Source: CAYULW01 sp964445815 (GTDB lineage: Bacteria > Bacteroidota > Bacteroidia > Flavobacteriales_E > Vicingaceae). From it: a stretch of 64,000 nucleotides of DNA. The stretch is from contig CAYULW010000011.1 of NCBI GenBank assembly GCA_964445815.1, forward strand, positions 24,212 to 88,211, in the 5' to 3' direction. The notes below the pieces were generated by a model that saw only the letters and a list, made by a program, of their open reading frames with translations, had not been told where the DNA came from and did not search any database. The position numbers and the translations under genes are program-made. Each line of letters opens with the position of its first letter. Positions within the stretch are counted from its first letter, which is position 1. This document shows, in pieces, positions 8,643 through 19,300 of the stretch.

Positions 8643-9472
8643 AAATACAGATTAACCATACCACTTTTGAAGTAGATCCTAATGAGAATCAAACTTTTTG
8701 GGAGCATATCAACTCAGGAATCTGGGAGTCTTTTACATTTCAGGTACTAGACCATGCCTTAGAAGAGACCATGTGTTTTTTAGATGTTGGGGCATGGGCA
8801 GGGCCGGTGAGTTTATATGCGGCAAAGAATGGAGCTAAGGTCTATTCCTTTGAGCCGGACATCATCGTTTTTGAACAGCTAAAAGAGAACGTATTGCTTA
8901 ACCCTACTGTATCAGAAACTATCTTTCCGTATTCAATGGCAATTGCAAACAAGGAAGGTGAAGGTTTTTTACATGCAAGATCTGGATATGGTCAATCGTC
9001 GTCGTCTTTGCTTAATCGCACCTATGATAAAATTCACAGTCAAAAGGTAAAAACGACCACTTTGAGCCGTTTTGTTGAAGAATATCAAATTCAAAAAGTG
9101 GACTTTCTTAAAATGGACATTGAGGGAGGGGAGTTTGAGGTATTAAAGAGCATCAAGCCATTTCTAGATCAACATGAACAACCGGACTTATTGATTTCTT
9201 TTCATCTTGAGCAACTTGTTGAACATGAAATTTTAAAACAATATAAATCTGTACTGCTCTCTAAAATTGTATACAAACTGTGGAGAAGTGGCATGGTAAA
9301 GCAACAAGCACAAAGGGAAGTGATCAAAATTATAGGCTTGTTATCGGATTATCCTTTCATTTATGATGAGAATGGGAAATTAACATTTGAAGAGATCAAT
9401 GCCTTGGTAAATAAAGGTCAAAACTTTACTTTTTATTTCAGCAAAAGAAAATGGGATGATAAAGAAGCTTAG
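8639..9472 (+). CDS. FkbM-family SAM-dependent methyltransferase
   Basis: A 277-residue class I methyltransferase. The SAM motif I is 'FLDVGAWAGPVSLYAA', the acidic strand end is 'VYSFEPD', and the FkbM signature 'FLKMDIEGGEFEVL' is present. FkbM proteins are typically O-methyltransferases acting on natural products or surface glycans. The start ATG overlaps the previous stop (ATGA), and the 3' end overlaps the next gene by 17 nt, so it is firmly part of the operon with two SGNH hydrolases and a radical SAM enzyme. Confidence 0.87.
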   Translation: MKIQINHTTFEVDPNENQTFWEHINSGIWESFTFQVLDHALEETMCFLDVGAWAGPVSLYAAKNGAKVYSFEPDIIVFEQLKENVLLNPTVSETIFPYSMAIANKEGEGFLHARSGYGQSSSSLLNRTYDKIHSQKVKTTTLSRFVEEYQIQKVDFLKMDIEGGEFEVLKSIKPFLDQHEQPDLLISFHLEQLVEHEILKQYKSVLLSKIVYKLWRSGMVKQQAQREVIKIIGLLSDYPFIYDENGKLTFEEINALVNKGQNFTFYFSKRKWDDKEA

Positions 9473-10502
9473 TTTTTTACTTTTTCTTGGGCTGGTGACA
9501 TTCCTATTATTGGAGTTGAGCATCATGTTCTTAACCCAAAGCGGACAGCTCAATATATTGATGCCGACTTATCAAATGAATCCGCATGAGGATTTCTTGC
9601 CTTTGAGAAGCCAAATCTATGGCAGGCAACACTTGCCCAATTCAAATTATCGGATCAGAAAGAATTGCCTTAACGTGGACTTTGAATTTAATGCCTTGGG
9701 CTTTAGAGATCAATTGCCCGACAAAATAGCTAAGAGTCGACGTTTCCTTGTTATCGGAGATTCTTTTGTAGAAGGCGTTGGCGTGAATGAAAAAGATCGC
9801 TTTTCGGATCTTTTGGAACAAGAAACAGGCCTTCCTTTTTTAAATTTTGGCATGGCCGATAAGGGCAGCACACAAGAGTTTCTGATCTATGACTCCATTG
9901 CCTCTCAATATGAACATGAAAGTGTAATCTGGACTATTTTCCCGACTAATGACCTGATCGATGATGACCCCAAATATGGTAAAAACGAAAACAGCATTAA
10001 ACCCTGTTGGATCGGTAAATACCCGAATTATGACTTGCAATTTGTACCTGAAACTGCTCCGATGAGCCGACCGAACAATGCACTAAAACGTTTTTTAAAA
10101 GCCTACACTTATACCTATGATGCGCTATTTTACCTAAAGCAAATGTGGAAGACCAAGCAGCAAAGTGAATCTTATCCCTTAACGGGTTATTTCAACTACA
10201 GTGAAGATCAGGTCGCCCGTTTGCTCTATTCCATGGAAAAAATGAAGGCTTCTGCCGGAGATAAGCCCATGTATTTGATTTGCATTCCATCCCACCTTGA
10301 TCTGGATGAGCAAAACAGCCGAACTCAAGCCAATATAGAAGGTTTACTCAAAGCACATTGTGATAGTTTGGGCATACAATTTATCGGCTTATATGATCTA
10401 TTTAAATCTAAAAACTGGAAAGCGTATTATTTGGACTGCGATTCTCACTGGAATGAAAATGGGCATAAATTAGTTGCAGATTATTTATTGAAACAGATGT
10501 AA
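9456..10502 (+). CDS. Membrane-anchored SGNH/GDSL-type hydrolase
   Basis: A 348-residue protein with one N-terminal membrane helix (about 5-26). Block I is 'FLVIGDSFVEGVG' with Ser103 as nucleophile, and block V is 'DCDSHWNENGH', giving the Asp-x-His pair. This architecture (anchor plus extracytoplasmic SGNH domain) is usual among polysaccharide-modifying proteins. It is a distant paralogue of the gene two positions upstream and of the one at 42638-43687. The substrate is unknown. Confidence 0.82.
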   Translation: MIKKLSFLLFLGLVTFLLLELSIMFLTQSGQLNILMPTYQMNPHEDFLPLRSQIYGRQHLPNSNYRIRKNCLNVDFEFNALGFRDQLPDKIAKSRRFLVIGDSFVEGVGVNEKDRFSDLLEQETGLPFLNFGMADKGSTQEFLIYDSIASQYEHESVIWTIFPTNDLIDDDPKYGKNENSIKPCWIGKYPNYDLQFVPETAPMSRPNNALKRFLKAYTYTYDALFYLKQMWKTKQQSESYPLTGYFNYSEDQVARLLYSMEKMKASAGDKPMYLICIPSHLDLDEQNSRTQANIEGLLKAHCDSLGIQFIGLYDLFKSKNWKAYYLDCDSHWNENGHKLVADYLLKQM

Positions 10503-10505
10503 CTG

Positions 10506-11435
10506 ATGGATATGGCCAAATTTCAATATTATCAATTAGAAAAAAAACACATCCCTGATGTACAATACATCTGTCGCAAGTCGTTTGGTAAAAAATTTAC
10601 CAAAGACCACCTTCAGCATAAATACAATAGTTCTTATCTAGACATTCCTCCCATTGCAACTATTGCTTATGACGGTCAAAAACCCATTGCTTTTTATGGA
10701 GGTGTGCCTCAGTTGTTTGAGTCCAATGAGCAATCTTTTCTTATCGTACACACCTGCGATTCTTATACCTTACCAAAGTATCAAAAGAAAGGTATACATC
10801 GTAATTTGGCGTTAAAAGCCTATGATGCTATGCAGCGGTACGATGTGAAAATGGTCTATGCTTTTCATAGTGAAAACACTTATCACAGTACTAAGAAATT
10901 AGGATGGAAAGAACATGTTAACATGAGACGCTTTCACATAAAGACCAATGCTTTGCCCATTTCCAAAATCGCTGTGAAACTGAATGCTCAAAAGTGGATT
11001 ATAAACAAAGCTGAAAAGGTCTTAAAGCCTTATTTGACAGAAGTTTCAAGCAACCCACTGAAACAAGAAAACAAGATTTGTAACAACTATTCTAAAAATT
11101 TCTATCGCTATAAAGAAGGACTCTGCCGACATTTTAGTATTCAAATAGAAAGTTGTCAATTTTATCTCAAAATTAGCTCAGTCATGCAAATCGGTTTTTT
11201 AAACTACCCAGATCTGCACAGATTAAAAGACGCTATTTCAACATTGAAGGAGTTGGCCTATAAAATTCAAGTTCCTGAGATCTTATTTCAAATTGACCCT
11301 AGCACCCGAGCTTATAAAGACCTTAAAAGCATCGATCAAGATTACCCTTCGTGGCTTGTAGGTTACCTGTGTTTTGACGCTGACATTAAGGTTGAAGAGT
11401 TTGGGTTTAATTATGGGGATTTGGATACGTTTTAA
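10506..11435 (+). CDS. GNAT-family N-acetyltransferase, last gene of the operon
   Basis: A 309-residue protein whose N-terminal half carries a GNAT fold: 'DSYTLPKYQKKGIHRNLALKAYDAM' contains the Q-x-x-G-I-x-x-x-L acetyl-CoA-binding loop (about residues 92-108), followed by 'VYAFHSENTYHSTKKLGW'. The C-terminal half (about 180-309) is not recognised. It starts 3 nt after the previous stop, so it belongs to the same transcript. ATG codons at 10506 and 10512 are both possible. It resembles GNATs that act on amino sugars or lipid carriers in surface-glycan loci, but this is inference. The 269 bp after it (11436-11704) is AT-rich with no gene seen. Confidence 0.75.
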   Translation: MDMAKFQYYQLEKKHIPDVQYICRKSFGKKFTKDHLQHKYNSSYLDIPPIATIAYDGQKPIAFYGGVPQLFESNEQSFLIVHTCDSYTLPKYQKKGIHRNLALKAYDAMQRYDVKMVYAFHSENTYHSTKKLGWKEHVNMRRFHIKTNALPISKIAVKLNAQKWIINKAEKVLKPYLTEVSSNPLKQENKICNNYSKNFYRYKEGLCRHFSIQIESCQFYLKISSVMQIGFLNYPDLHRLKDAISTLKELAYKIQVPEILFQIDPSTRAYKDLKSIDQDYPSWLVGYLCFDADIKVEEFGFNYGDLDTF

Positions 11436-11704
11436 TTTTCACTCTTTTTTATCTTCTTTCTTGAAGAAGTTGTCGCTCAAAGTGATACGGTTAACTTAGA
11501 AATCTAGCCCAACCGTCCTGCATAACAAAGAACTTCTGTTTACCTACCCTTCATGAATAATCGTTTAAGTTATGTTTTATATCACATTAGACAGACTTAA
11601 GCTGACTTTTTTACGATAAACAATTATTTCTTTGATAGTAGAGGTAGGCTTATTAAAACGGAACATTGTTGAAGTAAGCTTTACATAATATACTATATAC
11701 TTCT

Positions 11705-12379
11705 CTATACACCAGTATAAGTCTCCACCCCAAAAACAAAATTCATCTCCCCCCACTTTCTTTTTTCCTGAAGCACTTGCATGGCAAAACCCTTTTCGGC
11801 CGCCATACTTTTGATCTGATCAATCTGACAATCTTCAGACAAAATCATAAAGACTTGGGCTTGGACATAGTCGCCCAACTGTAAAAACAACTTTTGAAAA
11901 TAGGCAAAGTCCTCTCCACAAAACCAGGCGGCTTCTTCTACAGTCTCTGCTTTTTTAGGGTAGTAGGGCGGATTGATGATGATAAAATCAAAAGTCCTTC
12001 CCTTCAGATTTTCAAAGAGATCGGATGGTATGCATTCCACTTCCACTTCATTCATTTCTGCATTTTGCTTTGCATTTTCCAAAGCTTTGGGGTTAATGTC
12101 AGTCGCCATCACATTCGCGCCTTTTTTGGCGGCAAACACACTGATCATTCCCGTACCACAGCCCAATTCCAAAAATAATTTTTGATTGAGGTCTTTGTCT
12201 TCTAAAAACTGCATCAACAGTTTAGTGCTCAAGGTCCAATGCGGATAAAAGACCCCAGGATTGACCACACCTTTGATGTTTTTATAGCGGTAGGCTCTTG
12301 GTTTGGAGAAATACCATTTGGCCAGGTGTTGAACAAGAGGGCCGATCAGCCTTAATACAAGTCGTCTGAGGTAGCGCAT
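11705..12379 (-). CDS. Class I methyltransferase with NPPY motif
   Basis: A 224-residue protein with SAM motif I 'FLELGCGTGMISVFAAKKGA', an acidic 'MATDINP' strand and 'FIIINPPYYPKK', the N-P-P-Y motif of methyltransferases that modify nitrogen atoms (HemK/PrmA-type). Its small size and lack of an extra N-terminal domain argue against full-length PrmA or PrmC. It starts with the ATG that overlaps the radical SAM stop as TAATG, so the two genes are translationally coupled. Confidence 0.82.
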   Translation of the reverse strand: MRYLRRLVLRLIGPLVQHLAKWYFSKPRAYRYKNIKGVVNPGVFYPHWTLSTKLLMQFLEDKDLNQKLFLELGCGTGMISVFAAKKGANVMATDINPKALENAKQNAEMNEVEVECIPSDLFENLKGRTFDFIIINPPYYPKKAETVEEAAWFCGEDFAYFQKLFLQLGDYVQAQVFMILSEDCQIDQIKSMAAEKGFAMQVLQEKRKWGEMNFVFGVETYTGV

Positions 12380-13893
12380 TATTCTCCGTAAAAGCCTTCG
12401 ATTTCAGGCTGCCTGTACTTCCATAGTTTTTGCATCGCCTTAATTTCATAGGGATAATGGTAAAAGCCCGTTTGATACCTCCACTTGGAGGCGCTACGCA
12501 TCAATGAACGCTTAATGCCCTTTATTCTGAAATCCGACTTGGTAGGATGATAACCATTTAAGACCACTTCAAAATTCCTGATCTTATCAATCATGGCAGG
12601 AGTCAACCAGGGTGTCAAGGGGTTTTTGCGCAGATCAAAATTCTCCCAGGAAGGGTTGAGCCAGTCTTCCAGTTTGGATGGGAATTCAAAGCCCGCTTTG
12701 GTGATCTGCTCATACAATTCAGAACCTTCTGTTGGCACCGGACTGTACAGATAAATGATGATCTCCGTATCGGGGTTCAACTGTTTGATTTCTTTGATAA
12801 AATGAATGTCTGCATCAATCTGAGCCATCACTTTCTCTTCAGACTCTCCGGGCATGCCCAAGACAAAGGAGTATTCGGGAACTATCCCAAATCGGCGCAA
12901 TCTGGCGGCAAATGCTTTGATCTGTGCTGCAGTTTGCGTTCCGCCTTTGTCCATTTGCTTCAAAACCTCATCCGATCCCGTCTCTGCGCCAAAGAAGATC
13001 ATTTCACAACCGGCCTCTTTCATCAATTGCAGGTCTTCATCGCTGTATTTGTCTATGGTGTCTATGCGTCCTTCTCCCCACCACTTCATATTATCGTTCA
13101 AGATCAGTTTTGAAAACTCAACCACCCGCTTTCTGGAGGTAAAGAAATTATTGTCGTGAAACTCTATAGAATCCACTCCATAGGTGTCTTTCAACCACTT
13201 GATGTCTTTGTACACATTCTCCGCCGATTTTCCCTTCCACCTTGCATTGTAGATCGGCACCACCGCACAAAAGGAACAGGTAAAAGGGCAACCCAGACTG
13301 GAGTGATAGGCCATGGTTTTTTGGCCCAGAAATGTTTTTTGCAAATAGTTGTTGATAGGATAAAAAGAATTGAACAGCTCATAAGGCAATTGAGGTAAAT
13401 CATCCTGATTGAGTAATTCTTCCTTAGCCGTTTTAAAGACTTTTCCTTCATTCAAATAGATCAGATTCTTGATTTGATCGACGGCTTCATTGTTCTCCAA
13501 AGCATTTAGCAATTTAGGGAAAGCCGTATCACCCGGGCCGCTCACCACAAAGTCAACATAGCCACTATTCAAGACAACTGGGTGTTGATTCGCTGCAAAA
13601 TAACCGCCCCAAATGATCTTGACTTCGGGAAATTGTGTTCTGACTGCTTTACTGATAGGAATGGCCTGCCTTAACTGAGGGCCCGGCATAACTGTAACAC
13701 CAAAATAAGCGACTTTCTCCTTCTCAATCAGATGCATTATTCTGCCAGAAGGATCAGATTCCATGTTGCCATCCACAAACAGCACTTCATAGTCTTTGTT
13801 TATGGCAGCTGCTACTTGTAAAATGGAGTTCGGCACACGGTGTTTCCATCGCCCACTCTTTGGATTAAACAAAATGACTTTTTGCTTTGTCAC
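12379..13893 (-). CDS. B12-binding-domain radical SAM protein
   Basis: A 504-residue protein with an N-terminal cobalamin-binding-like domain (about 1-150) and a radical SAM core with Cys202-x3-Cys206-x2-Cys209 ('SSLGCPFTCSFC'). The core retains 'FHDNNFF' and 'FGAETGSDEVL' strand motifs of the class. It begins with a GTG, and a perfect TAnnTTTG element ends exactly 4 nt before it, predicting a leaderless transcript. It is less similar to the other two B12 radical SAM proteins in the window than they are to each other. The product is unknown. Confidence 0.88.
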   Translation of the reverse strand: MTKQKVILFNPKSGRWKHRVPNSILQVAAAINKDYEVLFVDGNMESDPSGRIMHLIEKEKVAYFGVTVMPGPQLRQAIPISKAVRTQFPEVKIIWGGYFAANQHPVVLNSGYVDFVVSGPGDTAFPKLLNALENNEAVDQIKNLIYLNEGKVFKTAKEELLNQDDLPQLPYELFNSFYPINNYLQKTFLGQKTMAYHSSLGCPFTCSFCAVVPIYNARWKGKSAENVYKDIKWLKDTYGVDSIEFHDNNFFTSRKRVVEFSKLILNDNMKWWGEGRIDTIDKYSDEDLQLMKEAGCEMIFFGAETGSDEVLKQMDKGGTQTAAQIKAFAARLRRFGIVPEYSFVLGMPGESEEKVMAQIDADIHFIKEIKQLNPDTEIIIYLYSPVPTEGSELYEQITKAGFEFPSKLEDWLNPSWENFDLRKNPLTPWLTPAMIDKIRNFEVVLNGYHPTKSDFRIKGIKRSLMRSASKWRYQTGFYHYPYEIKAMQKLWKYRQPEIEGFYGE

Positions 13894-13897
13894 AGCC

Positions 13898-13905
13898 CAA
13901 AGGTA
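13898..13905 (-). promoter_or_regulatory. -7 element placed for a leaderless radical-SAM mRNA
   Basis: On the minus strand this is TACCTTTG, a perfect TAnnTTTG. Four nucleotides separate it from the GTG at 13893, so transcription should begin at about the start codon. Confidence 0.5.
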
Positions 13906-13941
13906 ACCGTCATTCTCTTATTTTTAGACATTATTCTCATT

Positions 13942-14637
13942 TTGGAAAATTCAACGTTCGAAGAGCAGTACATTCAAGTTAGAAAAGCCGAGGGTAGAGT
14001 TTTAGAAACGACTGAAATTCAATCTCTTCCTAAAGCTTTTGCGAACAATCCCAATAAGCAAGAATGGCAAATCAGAGCAAAGTCTGCCCAACGCTTTCAG
14101 CGCTATCTCAAAGCATCTGATTTTAAATCCCTCCTAGAAATCGGTTGTGGCAACGGATGGTTTACACATTTGTGCACAAAAGAAGTGCCCCATAGCATTG
14201 GCATAGATGTCAACCGTTATGAATTGGTGCAAGCCAAAAAAGCCTTTCCAAAAACAGAATTTCACTATTGGGACATTTTTGAGCCACCTCCTTTCTCAGA
14301 GAATTTTGACTGCATTGTTTTGAATGCGGTCATTCAGTATTTTCAAGATTTTAAAGCCACAATTGAACGCTTAAGTCAGTTTCTGAATCCGGATGGAGAG
14401 ATACACATCTTAGATAGTCCTTTTTACAACAGCTCAGAAGTTAATCAGGCTAAAAAAAGAACGGAAGACTACTACACCAAAATAGGGTTTCCGGAAATGA
14501 GCAAGTACTATTTTCATCATGACTTCAATTCTGTGAAGCACTTTGAAACGCTTTATCAAGCCAATAAAATAAAGCAATTTCTAACAGGAAAGGACAGCCC
14601 GTTTAACTGGTACAGGTATAAAATTAATCGAGTATAA
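13942..14637 (+). CDS. Class I SAM-dependent methyltransferase
   Basis: The frame is open from 13840, inside the divergent gene, but the plausible start is the TTG at 13942, giving about 231 residues. SAM motif I is 'SLLEIGCGNGWFTHLC', with 'SIGIDVNRYEL' as the acidic strand and 'FDCIVLNAVIQYF' as motif post-II. This is the Methyltransf_11/25 type fold common among small-molecule methyltransferases. It is divergent from the radical SAM gene and converges with the arylsulfotransferase-like gene, with a 14-nt tail overlap. Confidence 0.8.
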   Translation: MENSTFEEQYIQVRKAEGRVLETTEIQSLPKAFANNPNKQEWQIRAKSAQRFQRYLKASDFKSLLEIGCGNGWFTHLCTKEVPHSIGIDVNRYELVQAKKAFPKTEFHYWDIFEPPPFSENFDCIVLNAVIQYFQDFKATIERLSQFLNPDGEIHILDSPFYNSSEVNQAKKRTEDYYTKIGFPEMSKYYFHHDFNSVKHFETLYQANKIKQFLTGKDSPFNWYRYKINRV

Positions 14638-16135
14638 TTCTCTTTTTACAAGTGCCATCAGAGTAGAGGTAAAAATAAATGGTATTGAATTCCGGCTCTT
14701 CTACTCTTCTTCCCAATACATCAAAAATAGAAATAAGCACAGGCTCTTTTGTGGTTTTTAGCTCTTCAATTCCTATTACCGTGCAATGCTGATTGATGTT
14801 GTTCACTTTAACAGGCAATGAACCGATCATTCCTTCTCCATGATTGACCCACACTTGGTATTCTCCCGGGCTGGTGACCAATAAGCTTGAATCGGTAGAG
14901 CCATCATTCCAGACATATTTGTTCATTCCTCCCGGTGCATGAAGCCGAAGTAGATTGTTCACATAGGAGCAAGTCACTTGAGGCCTGTTCCATGAAAATG
15001 AAACCGGTATATCGTATGTTACCGCTCTATAACTCATGACAGAGTCTCTGAATAAAACTTCTGAAACAATATTATCCGCACTATCCAATACTACAAGAGT
15101 TGGATTTGGTCTATAGCTAAACCCATAACCAATGGTTTTATAGTTGTTGGGTTTCAACTGGAAATTGGCCATTGCCCTTGCAAAATAAGGTGTCGGAGTT
15201 GTATAGTCCCACACCTTTGTTGCCGTCATGTTGCTTGTATCCAAAGAATATATTTTTGGTCTTGATATTTTTGGTGTAGCAGCCATATTGGCATTGTCAA
15301 ATAAGCTAATGTTTCCATTCGCAAGTCGTCTACAATCATGTTGACCACTAAAACCGGAATCATTGACAAAAGTAAAATCGCTGTTTTTACCCCCCAGCTT
15401 CCATATAATTGAGCCGTCGTTTTTATCAATTTTTAGAATGGCGTTAAAGTGTCTCATGGAGACCAGATAATGACCATCGAAATCTTTTTCAATTGCATTT
15501 CCGTGGCAATAATCAAATGCCGCAGAATCATAACCATATACATTATCATAGGACTCGAATGGATCTAAAACATCATTGCTGTTCCACTCAAAAACCAAAT
15601 TATGGCTCGCATCAAATTCCTGAATGGTAAAGCCCACCAAGTGAGTGTTTTTACCTCCCGGAGCACCGTTAAATGTAAAGCCACTGTAATCGACAACAGA
15701 ATCCGATTTGCCGGAAATCAGGTAATTGCCATTTGACAAGACCTCAAATTCATGGCTATCATTCGTAAATCCATTGATGGGCTTAATGCTGTCAACAAGA
15801 TATAAATTCGAATCATACACCTGAAACTTATCGCCTTCTACCACGGTAAAAATTTGATGATTCGGATGGTATTTAAAATCCGTAAAAAAGATTCCGGGCT
15901 TTGATTTATACCATAATACATAACCCATACTGTCTAAAATTAGACTCGAAGGCAAAACAGGAGCATTTTGAGGTGGAATAAAAATGGGTGTCAATAAATA
16001 GTTTTCCTGAAAGCTGCTATCATTGATGACAAATTCAAACTGTGGTAAGTCCGGAGGGACAGGTCGATTAAAGTTCTGAGCCTTAATAAAGAAAGCTGAA
16101 AACACTATTACAATACATAAAATGGTTTTTTTCAT
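14624..16135 (-). CDS. Secreted arylsulfotransferase-like protein with T9SS-type tail
   Basis: Using the ATG at 16135 ('MKKTILCIVIVFSAFF...'), the protein has about 503 residues with a clear signal peptide ending near 'IKAQ'. The middle is the repetitive WD/propeller-like arylsulfotransferase (ASST) fold, with its typical 'YCHGNAI' and 'SGQHDCRRLANGN' His-containing blocks. The C-terminal about 70 residues ('ISIFDVLGRRV', then 'FYLYSDGTCKKRII') match the short sorting tails of type IX secretion cargo. ASST proteins transfer sulfate between phenols, but in Bacteroidota the substrate is not known. A frame extending to 16186 is less likely to be the true start. Confidence 0.8.
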   Translation of the reverse strand: MKKTILCIVIVFSAFFIKAQNFNRPVPPDLPQFEFVINDSSFQENYLLTPIFIPPQNAPVLPSSLILDSMGYVLWYKSKPGIFFTDFKYHPNHQIFTVVEGDKFQVYDSNLYLVDSIKPINGFTNDSHEFEVLSNGNYLISGKSDSVVDYSGFTFNGAPGGKNTHLVGFTIQEFDASHNLVFEWNSNDVLDPFESYDNVYGYDSAAFDYCHGNAIEKDFDGHYLVSMRHFNAILKIDKNDGSIIWKLGGKNSDFTFVNDSGFSGQHDCRRLANGNISLFDNANMAATPKISRPKIYSLDTSNMTATKVWDYTTPTPYFARAMANFQLKPNNYKTIGYGFSYRPNPTLVVLDSADNIVSEVLFRDSVMSYRAVTYDIPVSFSWNRPQVTCSYVNNLLRLHAPGGMNKYVWNDGSTDSSLLVTSPGEYQVWVNHGEGMIGSLPVKVNNINQHCTVIGIEELKTTKEPVLISIFDVLGRRVEEPEFNTIYFYLYSDGTCKKRIILD

Positions 16136-16314
16136 TTTATTAAATATGAATCGATTTGTTAGATCAGATGAAATTAATGATTTCATTTAAGCATTAATGT
16201 CTTTTTAATGCTACCTCTTTTCTGATGAGAATGTACACTCCATCTAAAACTCTGATTGGCGTGGTGATGGAGTTTTGGGAATGCTGTTATTGTAAATAAA
16301 TATTGGAAAGCAAA

Positions 16315-19300
16315 TTATTGTACAAGAAGTTTTAGTTGTTCTGTTCTCGATTCGTTGACAATATGAATTAAATATATCCCCTCCCGGAGTTCCGATATGG
16401 GTATTTTGATGCGATGATTGTTAGAATTCACCTGTAACACCTTTTTCCCACTAGAATTATAGAATTTGATCTCTGATTGGCCTGTAAGCCCTTCAACATG
16501 AATTACTTCATCGGCAGGATTGGGATAAACAGAGATATCATTCATTTTGTCATAATGATTTAAAACTATAGGACCATATATGTCATACTCTCCATTAAAA
16601 TCATATTGAACCAAACGATAATAATAGAGGTCATCCGGTCTTAAATTCTGATCGATAAGCGCATATGTTTTTGTTGAGTTTGAATAGCCAGAGGCTTTTA
16701 TTTGACCAATAGAATAATAATTTGAAGCATCAGCGCTTCTTTCTATTTTAAAATAGTCACTACTTACTTCGCTTGCCGTTTCCCATTCAAGTTGAGCTGA
16801 AGAAGGTGATATTCGGCGTATCGCAAAATTGGTAAGTAAAACGGGTAAAGGGCTTTGCGATTCATTTCCGGTTCCTAGTGCATAATAGCCATCACTGGTT
16901 AAAGTCACACTGCTAAAAACAACTTGATCTCCATCCAGTGTGGGGGTTATAGACTGATTGGTCCATGTTCCACTGGTTCCTGAACGAAACAATAGGTTAT
17001 AGTTGATGGATTTATGTGCTTTATCTCCAGACTTAGATCCGGGAAATCCTTGCGCCTTTACGTCACTAAAGTCGAACCTAAGGTTAACTACCGGGTCATC
17101 ACCAGTATTGGTTACATCAAAATACCAGTTTCTATCCCATCTGGATACATTTTGACCTAAGTGATCGGTTGCGTCAGACGAATTAATGCTATTGTTTGAA
17201 ACCTTATGCCCCACCATCACATAATCTCCGTTTTCAAATCCCGATACTTGCTCAATAATCAAACCTCCGGAGTTCGCCCCATTATTGCTTCCGTCACTTT
17301 CGGTTCCAACACCCGCTACATCAAGATCAAAATCTCCATTTCCGGGATCATCTCCACTGTATTTATCGTTGCTAACACTAATTTCATATTTTGCCCCCAA
17401 ATACGACTCCACAATGTTTTTTTCCGCTGTATTTAAGAGTTTGTCGTAGAAAATCAACTCGCTAAAGTAACCGTCCAGCCAATGGTTATTTCCATTCCAC
17501 CTTCCAACGGACAGCAAGCTGTTATTTGTATTTACCAGAACTTCATTATCGGTCGCGCTCAAGTCAGACCCATTTGCACTTGCAGCATGCATAATAGATG
17601 AATCAGCAGGTTTAAACTCTTGTGTGAATACTTGCCACTGCTGACCTGTAATGGCATCACCGAAACGCGCCGTATCACCATCCCAACTGTAATATTTATT
17701 AATATTAGCCACATCGTCCTCATCATTGGCCTTGCGACGAGAAAGGCTGATTTGCTCCCCTCTCGCTAGTCCGTCTCCCGCACTGTATACGTAATCGTTA
17801 TCGTCATTAGCCTGATTTGTATTGTTAAAATAAGCAACGGAAAAAACCGTCATTGGTGGTGTAAAATCAAAGCCCATTGTTCCTGATAAAAATGAGTTTG
17901 CACCGTCAAACTCAATGGCTGAATGATCATTAACAAATTGAGGTTCTAAAGCCGGAATATAAAGGTGGGTTTCCTGAGTCACCTTGTTTCCATTGCCCGA
18001 TTCATCAGCTATTGCAAGGATTTCATCTCCGGATTCCCCTTCCATATCTCCTACATTGTACCAAAGTTTTAAGTTAGAGCTTCCGTCAGTTTCTCCCACA
18101 CCACCCGGACCTTTATATCCGCTTGCAACAGGAGAGTAACCAACTTGGCTATCACTATCTATTGTTCCCAGCGTATAGTAGCCATCAGCAGTCAGCTCAA
18201 CATCATCGAAAATAACCGCATTAGGTATAACAGTACTTGCTGTTGCAACTATGCTCCAACTTCCTGCAGGACTGTTTTTATAAATTAACTTATAATCAGA
18301 CACATCATTTTGATCGAGGCCACCAAAACCAATCTCGCCTTTTGCCTGCGAAAACACAAACTTACAATTGACATCATCGCCTGTGTTTGTTATATCCAGC
18401 CACCAGGCCCTATCCCATCTTGCCACTATACTTCCATTAACATCACTTGTATTCACCGAATTTTCACTTACATTATGACCATAGAGTACATAATCACCAT
18501 CATCAAAATCGGAAACTATATCTAAATCCAATCCGGCTGATTCAGCACCTGAGTTTGTTGACCCCGAATCAAAGCCTATTCCCACTACATCCAAATCATT
18601 ATCGCCATTTCCGGGATCATCGCCTGTATAATAATCACTAGCTATTGACACATCATATTTTGCAGACAGATAAGAGTGTATAATGTTAAGTTCAAGAACA
18701 CTGAGTACTTTATCAAAAACCATTAGTTCTGCCAAACGTCCATTCAATCTATTGTCTCCGCCATGATACCACTGTCCTATTCTATAAATTCCATCTGTAC
18801 TTGGAAAACTGCTATAATCATCATTGGTTGTTGACGCTGCACCATTTTGATAAAACGTATGGTACTGGGATGTTGTAGCATTGACTTGTGATAATATATT
18901 CCATTGTTGAGCAACTATTGTGTCTCCAAGTTTTGGCGAACCATCATTCACCCATGAATAATATCTATTTCCATCTCCACCACTGGATTTCCTTCTCGCA
19001 ATTGAAAAGTGTTTATAACTGCCCCCGCCTGATCCAATACTAATGATATAATCGTTTGTATTTGCGGCCTGATTGAGATCGTTAAAGTAAGGCACGGCAA
19101 TTATGGTACAGGGAGCCCCAAAACTTCCCCCAAAAGAACCCTGGAGATACCCCGCACTCCCATTAAAACCAACTACAGGATTACCATTAACAATATTTTC
19201 TCTAAAGTGAGGTTTATTCGCTGTTCCGGTTATAGATGCATCGTTTCCGTAACCTGAAATATCTTTCCAGATTCCCACTGTATTAAGATCAGTAACTCCT

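Noticed and set aside
11436..11704. Possible small gene or RNA in the 269-bp gap after the GNAT gene
   Set aside because: The gap is AT-rich with stop codons in all frames and no clear hairpin or -7 element.
16230..16276. Inverted repeat ACTCCATC / GATGGAGT as a terminator between two secreted-protein genes
   Set aside because: The arms are only 8 bp with a loop of about 20 nt and no adequate T-run on the relevant strand.
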